A DNA stretch of 64,000 nt from Streptomyces sp. SID13031 (GTDB lineage: Bacteria > Actinomycetota > Actinomycetes > Propionibacteriales > Kribbellaceae), in NCBI RefSeq assembly GCF_010548305.1, contig NZ_JAAGLV010000015.1, positions 124,001-188,000 on the forward strand. Direction: 5' to 3'. The notes under the pieces were generated by a model. It saw only the letters and a program-made list of their open reading frames with translations. It was not told the origin of the DNA and did not search any database. Position 1 is the stretch's first letter; each line of letters starts with the position of its first letter. Positions 1 through 8,065 of the stretch are shown in pieces. The position numbers were made by a program, and so were the translations under genes.

Positions 1-1624
1 GCGGCACCTCCTTCAGCGCGGTCCGCGACTTGAACGGGCCGTTCTGGTCGCGGTAGATGACGATGTTGTCCGCCAGCCCCTGGGTGATCCCGGAGACCCG
101 GGTCAGCAGCGGCGCCGAGGCGGTGTTGAGGTCGACACCCACCGCGTTCACACAGTCCTCGACGACAGCGTCCAGCGACCGCGACAGCGAGTTCTCCGGG
201 AGGTCGTGCTGGTACTGCCCGACGCCGATCGACTTCGGGTCGATCTTCACCAGCTCGGCGAGCGGATCCTGCAACCGCCGCGCGATCGAGACCGCGCCGC
301 GCAGCGTCACGTCCATCCCCGGCAGCTCCGCCGACGCGAAGGCCGACGCCGAGTACACCGACGCTCCCGCCTCCGACACGACCGCCTTGGTCAGCTTCAG
401 CTCCGGGTGCTTGGCGATCAGCTCGGCCGCCAGCTTGTCGGTCTCCCGTGACGCCGTACCGTTGCCGATAGCAATCAAATCGACCTTGTGGGCGGCGGCG
501 AGCGCGGCCAGCGTGGCGATCGATCGATCCCACTGGTTCTGCGGGACGTGCGGGTAGATCACCCCGGTGGAGACGACCTTGCCGGTCGCGTCGACAACGG
601 CGACCTTCACGCCGGTACGGAAGCCCGGGTCGAGCCCCATCGTCGCGCGCGTCCCAGCCGGTGCAGCGAGCAGCAGGTCGCGCAGGTTGGCCGCGAAGAC
701 GCGGACGGCCTCGTCTTCAGCGCTTTGCCGCAGACGCGTCCGCAGGTCGATGCCGAGGTGGACCAGGATCTTCGTCCGCCAGGCCCAGCGCACAGTCTCG
801 ACCAGCCACTGGTCGGCCGGACGGCCCTTGTTCTCCACGCCGACTTTGCGGGCGATGGTCGCCTCGTACTCCGTCGGGCCCTCCGGCGCCTCGGCCCCGG
901 CGGGCTCGGACTCGATGGTCAGCGAGAGCACTTCTTCCTTCTCACCGCGGAACATCGCCAGGATCCGGTGCGACGGCATCTTGGTGAACGGCTCGTCGAA
1001 GTCGAAGTAGTCCGAGAACTTCGCGCCGTCGGTCTCCTTGCCCTCGCGCACCTTCGACCCCAGCCGGCCGCGCGTCCAGACCCGCTCGCGCAGCTCACCG
1101 ATCAGGTCGGCGTCCTCGGAGAAGCGCTCGACCAGGATCGACCGGGCGCCGTCGAGCGCGGCCTGCGGGTCGGCCACCTGGTCGTTCACGAACACCGTCG
1201 CCGCGGCCAGCGGCGGCACGCTCGGGTCGGACAGCAGCCCGTCCGCGAGCGGCTCCAGGCCGGCCTCGCGGGCGATCATCGCCTTGGTCCGGCGCTTCGG
1301 CTTGAACGGCAGGTAGATGTCCTCCAGCCGCGACTTGGTCTCCGCGGCGAGGATCGACGCCTTCAGCGCGTCGTCCAGCTTGCCCTGGCTCTCGATCGAC
1401 TCGAGCACGGTCGTCCGGCGCTCCTCGAGCTCGCGCAGGTACCGCAGGCGCTCCTCGAGGGTACGCAGTTGCGCGTCGTCGAGCTCGCCGGTGACCTCCT
1501 TGCGGTACCGCGCGATGAAGGGCACTGTCGAGCCCTCGTCCAGCAGCCCGACGGTTGCCCGGACCTGCCCCACGCCGACTTCCAGCTCGTCCGCGATCCT
1601 CTGCTCGACCGACTGCAATGCCAC
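1..1624 (-). CDS. tex: Tex-family RNA-binding transcription accessory protein, C-terminus outside window
   Basis: This is the first 541 codons of a Tex protein, usually about 770-800 residues. The start is GTG at 1624 with GAGGGG about 10 bases upstream; the reading opens VALQSVEQRIADEL and soon gives the family block PFIARYRKEVTG. The YqgF-like RNase H fold begins near residue 328 (DPGFRTGVKVAVVD), and a helix-hairpin-helix stretch (LTRVSGITQGLADN) lies near the window edge. The C-terminal S1 RNA-binding domain must lie beyond position 1. Known Tex proteins bind nucleic acid and associate with the transcription machinery; the exact role in actinomycetes is not settled. It is transcribed away from the MFS exporter gene in the same direction, with 135 bases between them. 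Identification is firm. Confidence 0.93.
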   Translation of the reverse strand, partial: MALQSVEQRIADELEVGVGQVRATVGLLDEGSTVPFIARYRKEVTGELDDAQLRTLEERLRYLRELEERRTTVLESIESQGKLDDALKASILAAETKSRLEDIYLPFKPKRRTKAMIAREAGLEPLADGLLSDPSVPPLAAATVFVNDQVADPQAALDGARSILVERFSEDADLIGELRERVWTRGRLGSKVREGKETDGAKFSDYFDFDEPFTKMPSHRILAMFRGEKEEVLSLTIESEPAGAEAPEGPTEYEATIARKVGVENKGRPADQWLVETVRWAWRTKILVHLGIDLRTRLRQSAEDEAVRVFAANLRDLLLAAPAGTRATMGLDPGFRTGVKVAVVDATGKVVSTGVIYPHVPQNQWDRSIATLAALAAAHKVDLIAIGNGTASRETDKLAAELIAKHPELKLTKAVVSEAGASVYSASAFASAELPGMDVTLRGAVSIARRLQDPLAELVKIDPKSIGVGQYQHDLPENSLSRSLDAVVEDCVNAVGVDLNTASAPLLTRVSGITQGLADNIVIYRDQNGPFKSRTALKEVP

Positions 1625-1759
1625 TGTCCCGCATCCCCTCTACATCCGAATGACAGACGAGCATTCTGCCCCGCTCGTCACACCCCACATCCTTCCCTAT
1701 CCCCCCGACAGAACAAGACCACCGCCCCCACCCTGTGGACAACCGCCCCGAATCCGGTA

Positions 1760-3214
1760 CTACGCGGCGTCGGTCCCGCGGGCCGGGCGCATCAGGGTGC
1801 AGGCGATGACGACTGCCATGGCGACGAGTAGACCGGCGATGGCGAAGGAGAGCTGGAAGCCGCTGGTCAGGGCCTCCAGGACCGGCTTGCCCGCCTTGGT
1901 CAGGCTCTCGGTGTGGGTGGCGGACAGCGTGGCCAGGACGGCCAGGCCGAGTGCGGCGCCGACCTCGCCCATCGTGCCGATCAGGCCGGAGGCCAGGCCG
2001 GCGTCCTCGGGCTTCACGTCCGCCATCGACAGACCCATCAGCGCGGGGAAGCAGATGCCGCCACCCAGTCCCAGCAAGAACAGCACCGGCATCACGTGGA
2101 TGAAGTAGTTGCCGTCGACGGGAGCCTGCGTGAACAGCGCCAGCCCGGCCACGATCAGGGACAGCCCGCCGATCAACGGCCGGCGCGGACCGAAGCGCAT
2201 CACCAGCTTCTCCGAGTAGCGCACCGACAGCAGCCCCATCACCAGCGTCGTCGGCAGGAACGCCAGCCCGATCTCCAGGGCGTCGTACCCGAGAACGCGC
2301 TGCAGATAGAGCGAGCCGAGGAAGAAGATGCCGAACATGCCCGCGCTGGACAGCGCCTGGATCAGGTTCGCGCCGGTCAGCGTGCGCGACCGGAAGATCC
2401 GCAGCGGGACGAGCGGGTTCGCGGCGGTCGCCTCCCGGACGATGAAACAGGCCAGCAGCGTCAGGGTCAGCAACGACAAAGCGATGGTCCGGGGAGCCGT
2501 CCAGCCCAGCTCGGGGGCGGGCTTCACGATGGTGAAGACGCCTACCATCAGCGCGGCGGTGATCAGTACAGCGCCTGGTACGTCGGTACCGCGGCCGAAC
2601 CCGATGCCCTTGTCCTTCTCGATCAGCTTGACCGCCAGCACCACGGCCACGATCCCGATCGGCAGGTTCACGAAGAAGATCCAGTGCCAGCTGATCGCCT
2701 GGGTGAGCGCGCCACCCGCGAGCAGCCCGATCGAGCCGCCGGCCGAGGCGACGAAGGCGTAGACGCCGATCGCCTTGGCCTGCTCGCGCGGTTCGGGGAA
2801 CAGCGTCACGATCATGCCCAGGATGACCGCCGAGGTGAGCGCGCCACCGATGCCCTGCAGGAAGCGCGCGGCGACCAGGACCTCCGCCGAGGTGGCCAGG
2901 CCGCAGAGCACGGAGGCGACGGTGAAGACGACCAGGCCGCTGACGAAGATGTTCCGCCGCCCGAGCAGGTCGCCGAGCCGGCCGGCCAGCAGGAGCAGAC
3001 CCCCGAAGGCGATCAGGTACGCGTTCACCACCCACGCGAGGCTGGAGCTGGAGAAGCCGAGATCATCCTGGATGGCCGGCAGCGCCACGTTCACGATGGT
3101 GACGTCGAGAACGATCATCAGCATGCCCGCGCAGAGCACGTAGAGAGCCGCCCAGCGCGAGCGGCCGCCCTGCTTGGCCGGCGTCGTCGCCCGGGTGTCG
3201 GTCGTCGCGTACAT
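1760..3214 (-). CDS. MFS multidrug exporter, DHA2 (EmrB/QacA) family, 14 TM
   Basis: The 484-residue product has the usual length of a 14-helix drug:proton antiporter. TM1 carries the DHA2 signature LDVTIVNVALPAIQ. Motif A is RLGDLLGRRN near residue 80, and the glycine-rich stretch LQGIGGALTSAVILG near residue 125 fits helices 4-5. The protein should act in the cytoplasmic membrane exporting hydrophobic drugs or metabolites. Start ATG 3214 is preceded by AAGGAGT on the minus strand. No dedicated regulator gene lies next to it. The substrate cannot be read from sequence. A long antisense open frame over the same DNA is a high-GC shadow. Confidence 0.92.
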   Translation of the reverse strand: MYATTDTRATTPAKQGGRSRWAALYVLCAGMLMIVLDVTIVNVALPAIQDDLGFSSSSLAWVVNAYLIAFGGLLLLAGRLGDLLGRRNIFVSGLVVFTVASVLCGLATSAEVLVAARFLQGIGGALTSAVILGMIVTLFPEPREQAKAIGVYAFVASAGGSIGLLAGGALTQAISWHWIFFVNLPIGIVAVVLAVKLIEKDKGIGFGRGTDVPGAVLITAALMVGVFTIVKPAPELGWTAPRTIALSLLTLTLLACFIVREATAANPLVPLRIFRSRTLTGANLIQALSSAGMFGIFFLGSLYLQRVLGYDALEIGLAFLPTTLVMGLLSVRYSEKLVMRFGPRRPLIGGLSLIVAGLALFTQAPVDGNYFIHVMPVLFLLGLGGGICFPALMGLSMADVKPEDAGLASGLIGTMGEVGAALGLAVLATLSATHTESLTKAGKPVLEALTSGFQLSFAIAGLLVAMAVVIACTLMRPARGTDAA

Positions 3215-3272
3215 CTGGGTACTCCTTCTGGTCCGAGGTGGGCCTTACACCTCTACGTCGAACCAGCAGGGC

Positions 3273-3908
3273 TCAGATTGACACGTCCGGCGAATCTTTC
3301 TTCTCCCGTACGTTCCGGGTGCGCGAGATCCAGTAGCCGATCAGCGCCGGGACGAGTCCCGAACCGACCGCGAACAGGGTCGGCAACTGGGAGACCAGCG
3401 CGAACCAGGTGAGCAGCGCGATCACGCCACCGGCGACCGAGAGCGACCGGCGCAGCAGGAAGAGGTTGGCCTCGCGGAAAAGACTCTTCGGCGTACTGTC
3501 CGCAGGCGCTCCTGGAAGGACGGCGAGCGCGCTCAGATAGAGCCCGACGATCATCCCGGTCAGCGGAACCAGGATGACCAGCGCGACGATCCGGATCGGG
3601 CCGTTGGCGTTCGCCCAGAAGAGCAGTCCGAAGGCGAGCGCGATGCTGCCGAAGTACAGGGCGAGGCCGGACAGCCAGAAGCGCGGGAAGGCCCACCTGA
3701 ACTGCTTGAAGAACCGGCGCAGCAGCTGCGGGTGGTCCTGGCTGAGGGCGTCCGGCAGGACCCGCTGGAACGCGAACGCCGCCGGGTAGAGCGTGACGAT
3801 ACCGATGCTGAGGACGAGGAAGACGATCTGCAGCATGAGCAGATCGCCGATCACCGACAGCTTCGACAGCACGGCGTTGGTCCGGCCGGCTCCACCGGTC
3901 TCGCTCAC
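3273..3908 (-). CDS. DUF624 (YesL-like) membrane protein
   Basis: The 211-residue protein has about five hydrophobic segments, the first being LSVIGDLLMLQIVFLVLSIG. The layout matches DUF624, the family of Bacillus YesL, which is commonly encoded beside sugar ABC transporters and polysaccharide-use genes; its biochemical function is not established. It is divergent from the DeoR/LacI-type regulator at 3988, with only 79 bases between the two starts, so that regulator probably controls both. A sugar ABC transporter lies about 3 kb away, separated by two unrelated genes, so an original link to it is possible but not shown. The charged C-terminus (RTRNVREKKDSPD) is cytoplasmic by prediction. Confidence 0.75.
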   Translation of the reverse strand: MSETGGAGRTNAVLSKLSVIGDLLMLQIVFLVLSIGIVTLYPAAFAFQRVLPDALSQDHPQLLRRFFKQFRWAFPRFWLSGLALYFGSIALAFGLLFWANANGPIRIVALVILVPLTGMIVGLYLSALAVLPGAPADSTPKSLFREANLFLLRRSLSVAGGVIALLTWFALVSQLPTLFAVGSGLVPALIGYWISRTRNVREKKDSPDVSI

Positions 3909-3933
3909 TGGTTCTCCCTCACCTCGAAGCTCA

Positions 3934-3970
3934 TGATCGTATGATCACAAACAATCACATCCGGATCACA
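3934..3970. promoter_or_regulatory. Candidate operator between divergent DUF624 gene and DeoR/LacI regulator
   Basis: A dyad TGATC-GTAT-GATCA occupies 3934-3947. ATCACA occurs three times in the same orientation at 3944, 3954 and 3965, that is every 10-11 bases, one helical turn. DeoR-type HTH proteins often bind such direct repeats. The site lies directly in front of the regulator start, so autoregulation is the simplest reading. Confidence 0.5.
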
Positions 3971-3987
3971 AGACCCCGGGGGTCCCC

Positions 3988-5067
3988 ATGCTCGCACCGG
4001 AACGCCACGAGCTGATCCTGCGCAGCCTGCGCCGGCACGGCCGGCTGCGGGTAGCCGAACTGGCGACCGAGCTGGGCGTTTCCGCGATCACAGTACGCCG
4101 GGATCTCGCCGAGCTCGATACGGCCGGACTCCTGCGCCGGGTGCACGGCGGCGCGGTCGGCACCACTCCGGCGCCGGTTCACGCCGGTCAGAGCAGCCAG
4201 CTGACCATCGGGATCATCGTCCCGAGCTCGACTTTCTACTACGCCGATGTGATCCGCGGCGCCGAGGCGATGGCCGACCGGTACGGCGCCCGCCTGGTGC
4301 TCGGGGTCTCCGGGTACGACGTGGCCGTCGAGCAGGAGCGCCTCGAGAAGGTGCTCGGAATCGGCGTGGCCGGCCTGCTGCTCAGTACCGCCCTCGGCGA
4401 CGGCCGCGCGGCCGAGCTCCGCCGGACGCTGGACGCGATCGACGTACCGGTCGTGCTGATGGAGCGCGCTTTCGGGTTCCCGAACGTCGGACGCGAGTAC
4501 GACCACGTCCGTACGGATCACGCGTACGGCGCCATGCTCGCGCTGCGGCATCTCGTCTCGCTCGGGCACCGCAAGATCGGGATCAACCTGAACGCCAGCG
4601 TCACGGCGTACTGGCTGCGGCACGGGATCGCGGCGGCGGCCGAGTCGCTCGGGGTGGAGCTGTTCGTCTCGCCGGTCGCGCTACCCGCCCGCGGTGAGGA
4701 CCCGACGACCCTCGCCCAGCACGACGCGTTCCTGGCCGAGTGCGAGGCGTTCGGCGCCCGCGCGGCGCTGGTGCACTCCGACGAACACGCCGCCCGCCTG
4801 ATCGAACGAGCAATGGAACACGGCCTGCGGATCCCCGACGACCTGGCCGTGGTGGCCTACAACGACGAAACCGCCGCAATGGCGGTCGTCCCCCTCACCG
4901 CCGTCTGCCCACCCAAACTCACCCTCGGTGAAACCGCCTGCGAAATCCTCCTCCGCAAACTCAAGTCCGCCTCCCCGCAGCCGGCCCCCACCCAACACCT
5001 CTCCCTCCTCCCAGAACTCCGGGTCCGCGCCTCCTGCGGAGCCCTGGCCGCCACCACCTGGGCCTGA
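3988..5067 (+). CDS. Transcriptional regulator, DeoR-type HTH fused to LacI-type sugar sensor domain
   Basis: The 359-residue protein begins with a DeoR-type winged helix (residues about 3-55). Its recognition region is VSAITVRRDLAELDTAGLLRR, the hallmark of DeoR and not of LacI, whose HTH begins differently. From residue about 72 (LTIGIIVPSSTFYYADVIRG) it continues as a type-I periplasmic-binding-protein fold, as in LacI sensors, ending with LPELRVRASC. It should therefore bind a sugar or nucleoside-like ligand and control a carbohydrate locus. Start ATG 3988 follows GGGGGTCCCC with only a weak Shine-Dalgarno sequence. The phased ATCACA repeats just upstream suit a DeoR-type HTH. The divergent DUF624 gene is the likely target. 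Confidence 0.85.
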   Translation: MLAPERHELILRSLRRHGRLRVAELATELGVSAITVRRDLAELDTAGLLRRVHGGAVGTTPAPVHAGQSSQLTIGIIVPSSTFYYADVIRGAEAMADRYGARLVLGVSGYDVAVEQERLEKVLGIGVAGLLLSTALGDGRAAELRRTLDAIDVPVVLMERAFGFPNVGREYDHVRTDHAYGAMLALRHLVSLGHRKIGINLNASVTAYWLRHGIAAAAESLGVELFVSPVALPARGEDPTTLAQHDAFLAECEAFGARAALVHSDEHAARLIERAMEHGLRIPDDLAVVAYNDETAAMAVVPLTAVCPPKLTLGETACEILLRKLKSASPQPAPTQHLSLLPELRVRASCGALAATTWA

Positions 5068-5113
5068 CGCACAGCTACATTTGGGCCGACAGAGTCACGA
5101 TCAGGAGGCACGG

Positions 5114-5524
5114 ATGGACTACGAGCAGTTCAAGACCGAGTACCAGCAGGTCTTCGACTCGATCGACAACCAGCCCGCTGCCCACTTCGCCCCCGACCTG
5201 GTCCGGTTGAGGTCGATGGCCGCCGCGATCGATTCGCCGGTCGACCGGCGTACCGCGGAGAACCAGATCGCGACGATCGAGGACGTGCTCTCGTACGACG
5301 ACGAGCCGCCGCTGTCCCCGGCCATGGTCGAAGCCGTCCGCGCCCACGCCCGGGGTAACGCCGCCGACGGCACGCCGGCCGAACGGATCGCCCGCGCCGA
5401 GGCGGCGATGGCCGAGATCGGCCGGATCGCCGACGCCGCCGACCCGGCCGAGCAGGCGTCCATCCTGGACATGAACGAGTCGCTCTACATGCTGATCATG
5501 GCGCTGGAGCCCGACCCGCAGTGA
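5114..5524 (+). CDS. Small acidic protein of unknown function, coupled to HExxH gene
   Basis: I do not recognise this 136-residue protein. It is acidic and predicted to be largely helical, with no signal peptide or membrane segment; it opens MDYEQFKTEYQQVF and ends LEPDPQ. The start ATG at 5114 has a strong AGGAGG at 5103-5108; the open frame extends upstream into the preceding gene, but that extension lacks a ribosome site. Its stop overlaps the GTG start of the next gene (GTGA), so the two are very likely translated together. A helical acidic partner encoded ahead of a metallopeptidase-like protein could be a chaperone, inhibitor or adaptor. This is inference from context only. Confidence 0.75.
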   Translation: MDYEQFKTEYQQVFDSIDNQPAAHFAPDLVRLRSMAAAIDSPVDRRTAENQIATIEDVLSYDDEPPLSPAMVEAVRAHARGNAADGTPAERIARAEAAMAEIGRIADAADPAEQASILDMNESLYMLIMALEPDPQ

Positions 5525-6612
5525 AGGTCACCAGCCTGAAGGGGATGATGGACGAGCAGGCCAACGCCGCCGTCCGCATCTCCGGCGCGGACCACTCGTC
5601 CTGGAACGGCAAGCTCGACGTCACCGACCCCGCTCGCAAGGTCCGGGGCGCGGTGAAGTGGGACAACACGATCGAGTACTCCGACCGGTCGGTGAACGAG
5701 CCGCTGCGCGAGATGTTCGACAATGCGCGGGTTCACAACCAGGATCCGCGGACTCTGCAGTCGTACCGCGAAGCCGTGAAGACGGTGCTGCACGAGAACA
5801 CCCACGTGCTCGCGGCCGAGGGAACCCAGCACAGCGATGCCAAGGACGCCTTCCAGAACCCGAGCGTGAAATCGCTCGAGGAAGGGGTCACGGAGCTCTA
5901 CAGCTACGCCAACGTCGACCGCTACATCGACGATCTCGGGCTGGAGGAGGTCGCTCCCGGGATCGGCTCCGCGGACGCCAACCGGTCGTACAAGCAGTAC
6001 GTGCCGGCCGCGGAGACCTTCACCAACGGCATCGCCCGGGAGAGCGGCGTCGACAAGGACGAGGTCGTCCGCCGGCTGGCGGTCGTGAACGCGGAGCAGA
6101 AGTTCCAGGTGGCGGCGGAGACGCTGTACGACAACAGCGAACTGCCCGGGCTGGTGCCGGAGCAGGGGCGCGAGGCGGCGGTGCAGCGCATCGCGGCGGC
6201 CATGCGACCGCCGTTCGAACCGCTGCCGGGGTTGGAGGGGCTGAACGCCCAGGAGTTGCGTCGCGAGTCGGCCAAAGCGGGCGGTCGCGCGGCGGATGCC
6301 GGGATCGCTGAGGTACAGGCGATCCGGGGCCAGTGGTCCGCTCCCCAGGCCGAGCAGCGAGTCGAGCGTGGGGCGCAGCAGCAGGCTGGGCAGCAGGCTC
6401 AGAACAACCCTCAGCAGACGCAGAATCCACAGCAGATGCAGGAGCCGGCGCAGTCTCCGCAGTCGAGTGATCTCCAGCACGCGATGCGGGCGGGTTTGAG
6501 TGGGTCGGCCCCGATGTCGTCTGCGCACGTACTTGCGGCCGGGGAGCAAGGGTCTCGACGGAGTGGCGGACAGGGCGGGCCGGAGCGGCAGGGGCCCGAG
6601 CGGGGCGAGTGA
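5521..6612 (+). CDS. HExxH (zinc metallopeptidase-like) protein with Q-rich tail
   Basis: The 363-residue protein starts at GTG 5521, overlapping the stop of the small acidic gene by four bases. It contains HENTH at residues 91-95 inside a helix-like context (AVKTVLHENTHVLAAEG) and LEEGVTELYS at 119-128. That gives the HExxH zinc site plus a downstream Glu, as expected for a gluzincin-type peptidase. There is no signal peptide, so if exported it uses another route. From residue about 285 to the end it is low complexity, rich in Gln, Gly and Ser, and likely disordered. I recognise no named family. It could be a cytoplasmic peptidase, or a toxin-like domain with the upstream protein as partner; neither is proven. 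Confidence 0.7.
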   Translation: MKVTSLKGMMDEQANAAVRISGADHSSWNGKLDVTDPARKVRGAVKWDNTIEYSDRSVNEPLREMFDNARVHNQDPRTLQSYREAVKTVLHENTHVLAAEGTQHSDAKDAFQNPSVKSLEEGVTELYSYANVDRYIDDLGLEEVAPGIGSADANRSYKQYVPAAETFTNGIARESGVDKDEVVRRLAVVNAEQKFQVAAETLYDNSELPGLVPEQGREAAVQRIAAAMRPPFEPLPGLEGLNAQELRRESAKAGGRAADAGIAEVQAIRGQWSAPQAEQRVERGAQQQAGQQAQNNPQQTQNPQQMQEPAQSPQSSDLQHAMRAGLSGSAPMSSAHVLAAGEQGSRRSGGQGGPERQGPERGE

Positions 6613-6689
6613 TCAGCGGCGCGCTGCGTGGAACTCTGATCGCGGCAGTTCCGTTATTGATCGAATTTGATCATTCGAGCGCTGGGGTA

Positions 6690-6717
6690 TTGACGGGAAA
6701 GCCCTTTCCCCATACTT
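6690..6717 (+). promoter_or_regulatory. Promoter of ABC transporter operon overlapped by LacI-type operator
   Basis: TTGACG at 6690-6695 and CATACT/ATACTT at 6711-6717 fit a housekeeping promoter with 15-16 base spacing. The dyad GGGAAAG-CC-CTTTCCC at 6695-6710 fills the spacer. It has the centre-symmetric form typical of LacI/GalR-family operators in actinomycetes. Binding there would block RNA polymerase, so the downstream sugar transporter is probably repressed by a LacI-family protein. Confidence 0.6.
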
Positions 6718-6787
6718 TCGCTGCACTCGGTGGTCTGGTCGTCACTTGACTGGCGCGGGCCCCGCTCGGCAGCGAAGGAGTTCCCCT

Positions 6788-8065
6788 GTGAGACGTGGTG
6801 CCCGGAGTGGATTGGTGGTGCTGGCCGCGGTACTCGGCCTGGCCGCCAGCAGTTGTGGCAACGGGGTGATCGACAAGAGTACGGACGGCATCCCACCGGC
6901 CGAGGCGACCGGGACGTTGCGGGTGCTGATCCCCTCGTTCCCGGCCAGCAACACCGGCCGCGACGAGTTCGCGAAGGTGGTGGCCGACTTCAAGCAGACC
7001 TATCCGAAGATGAAGGTCGAGCCGGACTACGCGACGTACGCGAACCTGAACGAGAAGATCTCCACTTCGATCGCGGCCGGCATCCCGTACGACGTGATGG
7101 TCACCGGCGTCGGCTGGGTCCAGACGTTCGCGTCGAAGCGGCTCTTCGCCGACCTCGGGCCGTACGGAGTCACCCCCGAAGTGATCCAGGACAAGAGCAT
7201 CGGCGCGATGGTGCCCGCCGCGACGTACGACGGCAAGCTCTACGCCTACCCGGTGATCGCCGACGCCCGGGCGGTCGCGCTCCGGGTCAGCGCCTTCAAG
7301 GAGGCCGGGCTGGATCCGGACAAGCCGCCGAAGAACATGACCGAACTGAAGGCCGCTGCCGAGAAGTTGACCAAGCGGAAGCCCGACGGGACCATCACCC
7401 GCTCCGGGTTCGATCTGGCCGCGCCGACCAGCTTCCGCCAGACGTACACGACCCTGCTCGCGTCCACCGGGACGCCGCTGTACGTCGATGGTCAGCCGAA
7501 CTACAGCAACGCCAAGGGCGTGGAGACGCTGGAGTGGATCAAGTCGATGATCAACAACGTCCAGGTCTATGGTCAGCGCAATGCCGCGCAGCAGCCGCTG
7601 GTCTACACCGGTGAGGCAGCGATGGGCATCACCGGCGGTGCCGTCGACTGCTCCGAGAAGGGCATCGGTCAGGCCAACTGTGACGACCTGAGGTTCTTCC
7701 GGTTCGACAGCGGCAAAGAGGTGCAGTTCGTCGGCGGCGACCTGGCTTCGATCGGCTCCCGCGCCCGGCACAAGGACGCGGCCTGGGCCTTCATCCAGTC
7801 CCTGACCAAGCCGACGGCGGTCGACGCGATGGCCAAGCTGAACAAGAAGATCCCGGCCTACAAAGACGCGGTCAACTCTCCGCAGGCGAAGTCGAACCCG
7901 CTCAGCAAGTTCGTCGCCGGCGGTCTCGAACTCGCCATCTACGAAGGCGGTTCGGCGAACTGGCTGGAGATGCGGGGCAACTTCGACACCCAGCTCACCC
8001 AGGCGGTCCTCGGTCAGAAGGATCCCGCCAAGACGCTGGCCAACCTGTCAGGACAGTCCCGATGA
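6788..8065 (+). CDS. Sugar ABC transporter substrate-binding lipoprotein
   Basis: This 425-residue protein is an extracellular solute-binding protein of the family-1 (maltose/oligosaccharide) type. The start is GTG 6788 with AAGGAG at 6775-6780; an in-frame upstream TTG gives an N-terminus unlike a signal peptide. The signal sequence RRGARSGLVVLAAVLGLAA ends in the lipobox SSC, so the mature protein should be lipid-anchored outside the membrane. Middle segments such as AAGIPYDVMVTGVGWVQTF fit the family. It overlaps the first permease gene (ATGA) and heads a three-gene operon. No ATPase gene is in the operon, so a shared MsiK-type ATPase encoded elsewhere is likely. The substrate is not predictable. 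Confidence 0.93.
   Translation: MRRGARSGLVVLAAVLGLAASSCGNGVIDKSTDGIPPAEATGTLRVLIPSFPASNTGRDEFAKVVADFKQTYPKMKVEPDYATYANLNEKISTSIAAGIPYDVMVTGVGWVQTFASKRLFADLGPYGVTPEVIQDKSIGAMVPAATYDGKLYAYPVIADARAVALRVSAFKEAGLDPDKPPKNMTELKAAAEKLTKRKPDGTITRSGFDLAAPTSFRQTYTTLLASTGTPLYVDGQPNYSNAKGVETLEWIKSMINNVQVYGQRNAAQQPLVYTGEAAMGITGGAVDCSEKGIGQANCDDLRFFRFDSGKEVQFVGGDLASIGSRARHKDAAWAFIQSLTKPTAVDAMAKLNKKIPAYKDAVNSPQAKSNPLSKFVAGGLELAIYEGGSANWLEMRGNFDTQLTQAVLGQKDPAKTLANLSGQSR

Noticed and set aside
488..3412. Long open frames antisense to tex and the MFS gene (for example 488-1831, 1095-3035, 1913-3412)
   Set aside because: They are rich in Arg, Gly, Ala and Pro with no family similarity and lie opposite clear genes; typical third-position GC shadows.
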